Below, one piece after another: positions 5,930 to 6,240 of a stretch of DNA of 6,240 nt. This stretch comes from an uncultured Pseudodesulfovibrio sp. Lineage in GTDB: Bacteria > Desulfobacterota > Desulfovibrionia > Desulfovibrionales > Desulfovibrionaceae. Positions within the stretch are counted from its first letter, which is position 1. Every line of letters starts with the position of its first letter. Location: the NCBI GenBank assembly GCA_947259235.1, contig CAMYLL010000173.1, positions 1 through 6,240 on the forward strand. Reading direction: 5' to 3'. The position numbers were made by a program, and so were the translations under genes. The notes under the pieces were generated by a model that saw only the letters and a list, made by a program, of their open reading frames with translations, did no database searches and was not told the DNA's origin.

Positions 5930-6240
5930 ATGAGTCAGATAGCGGACAGAATAATACAAGATCCAGGGCTCGCCGGAGGGGTGGACAAACTCACTCCCGA
6001 GCGGATCCAGGAAGTGGTCACCCGGGTGCTCAAGGGCGAGACCGGGGCCAAGCTCAAAGCCTATCAGGAAACCTGCATGCGTTGCGGCCTGTGCGCCCAG
6101 GCGTGTCACTACTACGTCTCCCATGACAGCGACCCGAGCTACTCGCCGGTGAGCAAGACCACGGAGACCATCTACGAACTCATGAACAAGAAGGGCAAGG
6201 TCGAGCCGTCGCGCATCTACGAGATGGCCCAGATCGCCTT
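5930..6240 (+). CDS. tmcB: TmcB, iron-sulfur HdrD-like subunit of the Tmc complex (3' partial)
   Basis: Only the first 103 codons are in the window; the frame is open at the end. A classic [4Fe-4S] motif, CMRCGLCAQAC (C49, C52, C55, C59), follows a helical N-terminus with no signal peptide, placing the protein in the cytoplasm. TmcB, HmcF and DsrK carry two such motifs and then CCG domains like heterodisulfide reductase HdrD; the second motif and CCG domains would lie beyond the window. GAGG at 5918-5921 stands eight bases before ATG 5930, and the gene follows tmcC by 36 bases. It would exchange electrons with the hemes of TmcC on the inner face of the membrane. The assignment as TmcB rather than another HdrD-like protein rests on the tmcD-tmcC context. 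Confidence 0.78.
   Translation, partial: MSQIADRIIQDPGLAGGVDKLTPERIQEVVTRVLKGETGAKLKAYQETCMRCGLCAQACHYYVSHDSDPSYSPVSKTTETIYELMNKKGKVEPSRIYEMAQIA

Noticed and set aside
4568..6124. 518-codon open frame on the minus strand opposite tmcD, tmcC and tmcB
   Set aside because: It crosses three well-supported genes, is rich in His, Gly, Glu and Val with no recognisable domain, and is the usual antisense shadow of GC-rich codon usage.

Overview
The window looks like chromosome from a sulfate-reducing deltaproteobacterium of the Desulfovibrio group (Desulfovibrionaceae). It is GC-rich, and its right half carries three genes matching subunits of the Tmc transmembrane redox complex: a tryptophan-rich repeat protein (TmcD), a NarI-like membrane cytochrome b (TmcC) and the start of an iron-sulfur HdrD-like subunit (TmcB). 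Tmc is known from Desulfovibrio, where it links periplasmic type II cytochrome c3 (TmcA), and hence hydrogen oxidation, to the cytoplasmic side of the membrane. Family assignments come from motif recognition by eye, not from database searches.

Layout, all on the + strand. (1) 1-1335: the 3' part of a sigma-54 enhancer-binding protein (PAS, AAA+, Fis-type HTH) that begins before the window. (2) 1336-1509: a 174-base gap with a possible sigma-70 promoter and a perfect 13-bp dyad. (3) 1510-1836: a small thioredoxin-fold protein without a CxxC active site. (4) 1837-1999: a 163-base gap with two dyads. (5) 2000-3352: a second PAS-AAA+-HTH enhancer-binding protein, with a cysteine cluster in its PAS domain and a GAFTDA variant of the sigma-54 contact loop. 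(6) 3353-3528: an AT-rich gap with a convincing -24/-12 sigma-54 promoter at 3453-3468. (7) 3529-3873: a NifX/Orp-like protein (dinitrogenase iron-molybdenum cofactor family). (8) 3874-3961: two consecutive RNA hairpins just before the tmcD ribosome binding site. (9) 3962-5221 tmcD, 5234-5893 tmcC, and 5930 to the window end tmcB (partial).

Working model (inference): the second regulator senses a redox or metabolic signal through its cysteine-bearing PAS domain and activates the sigma-54 promoter, giving one transcript for the NifX-like gene and tmcD-tmcC-tmcB, probably followed by tmcA beyond the window. A shared 10-mer, TTTTGATGCA, occurs in the gaps before the second regulator and before the NifX-like gene, and may be part of a regulator site. 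The least expected gene is the NifX/Orp-like one at the head of a respiratory-complex operon. No RNA genes, CRISPR arrays, insertion sequences or phage genes were seen.
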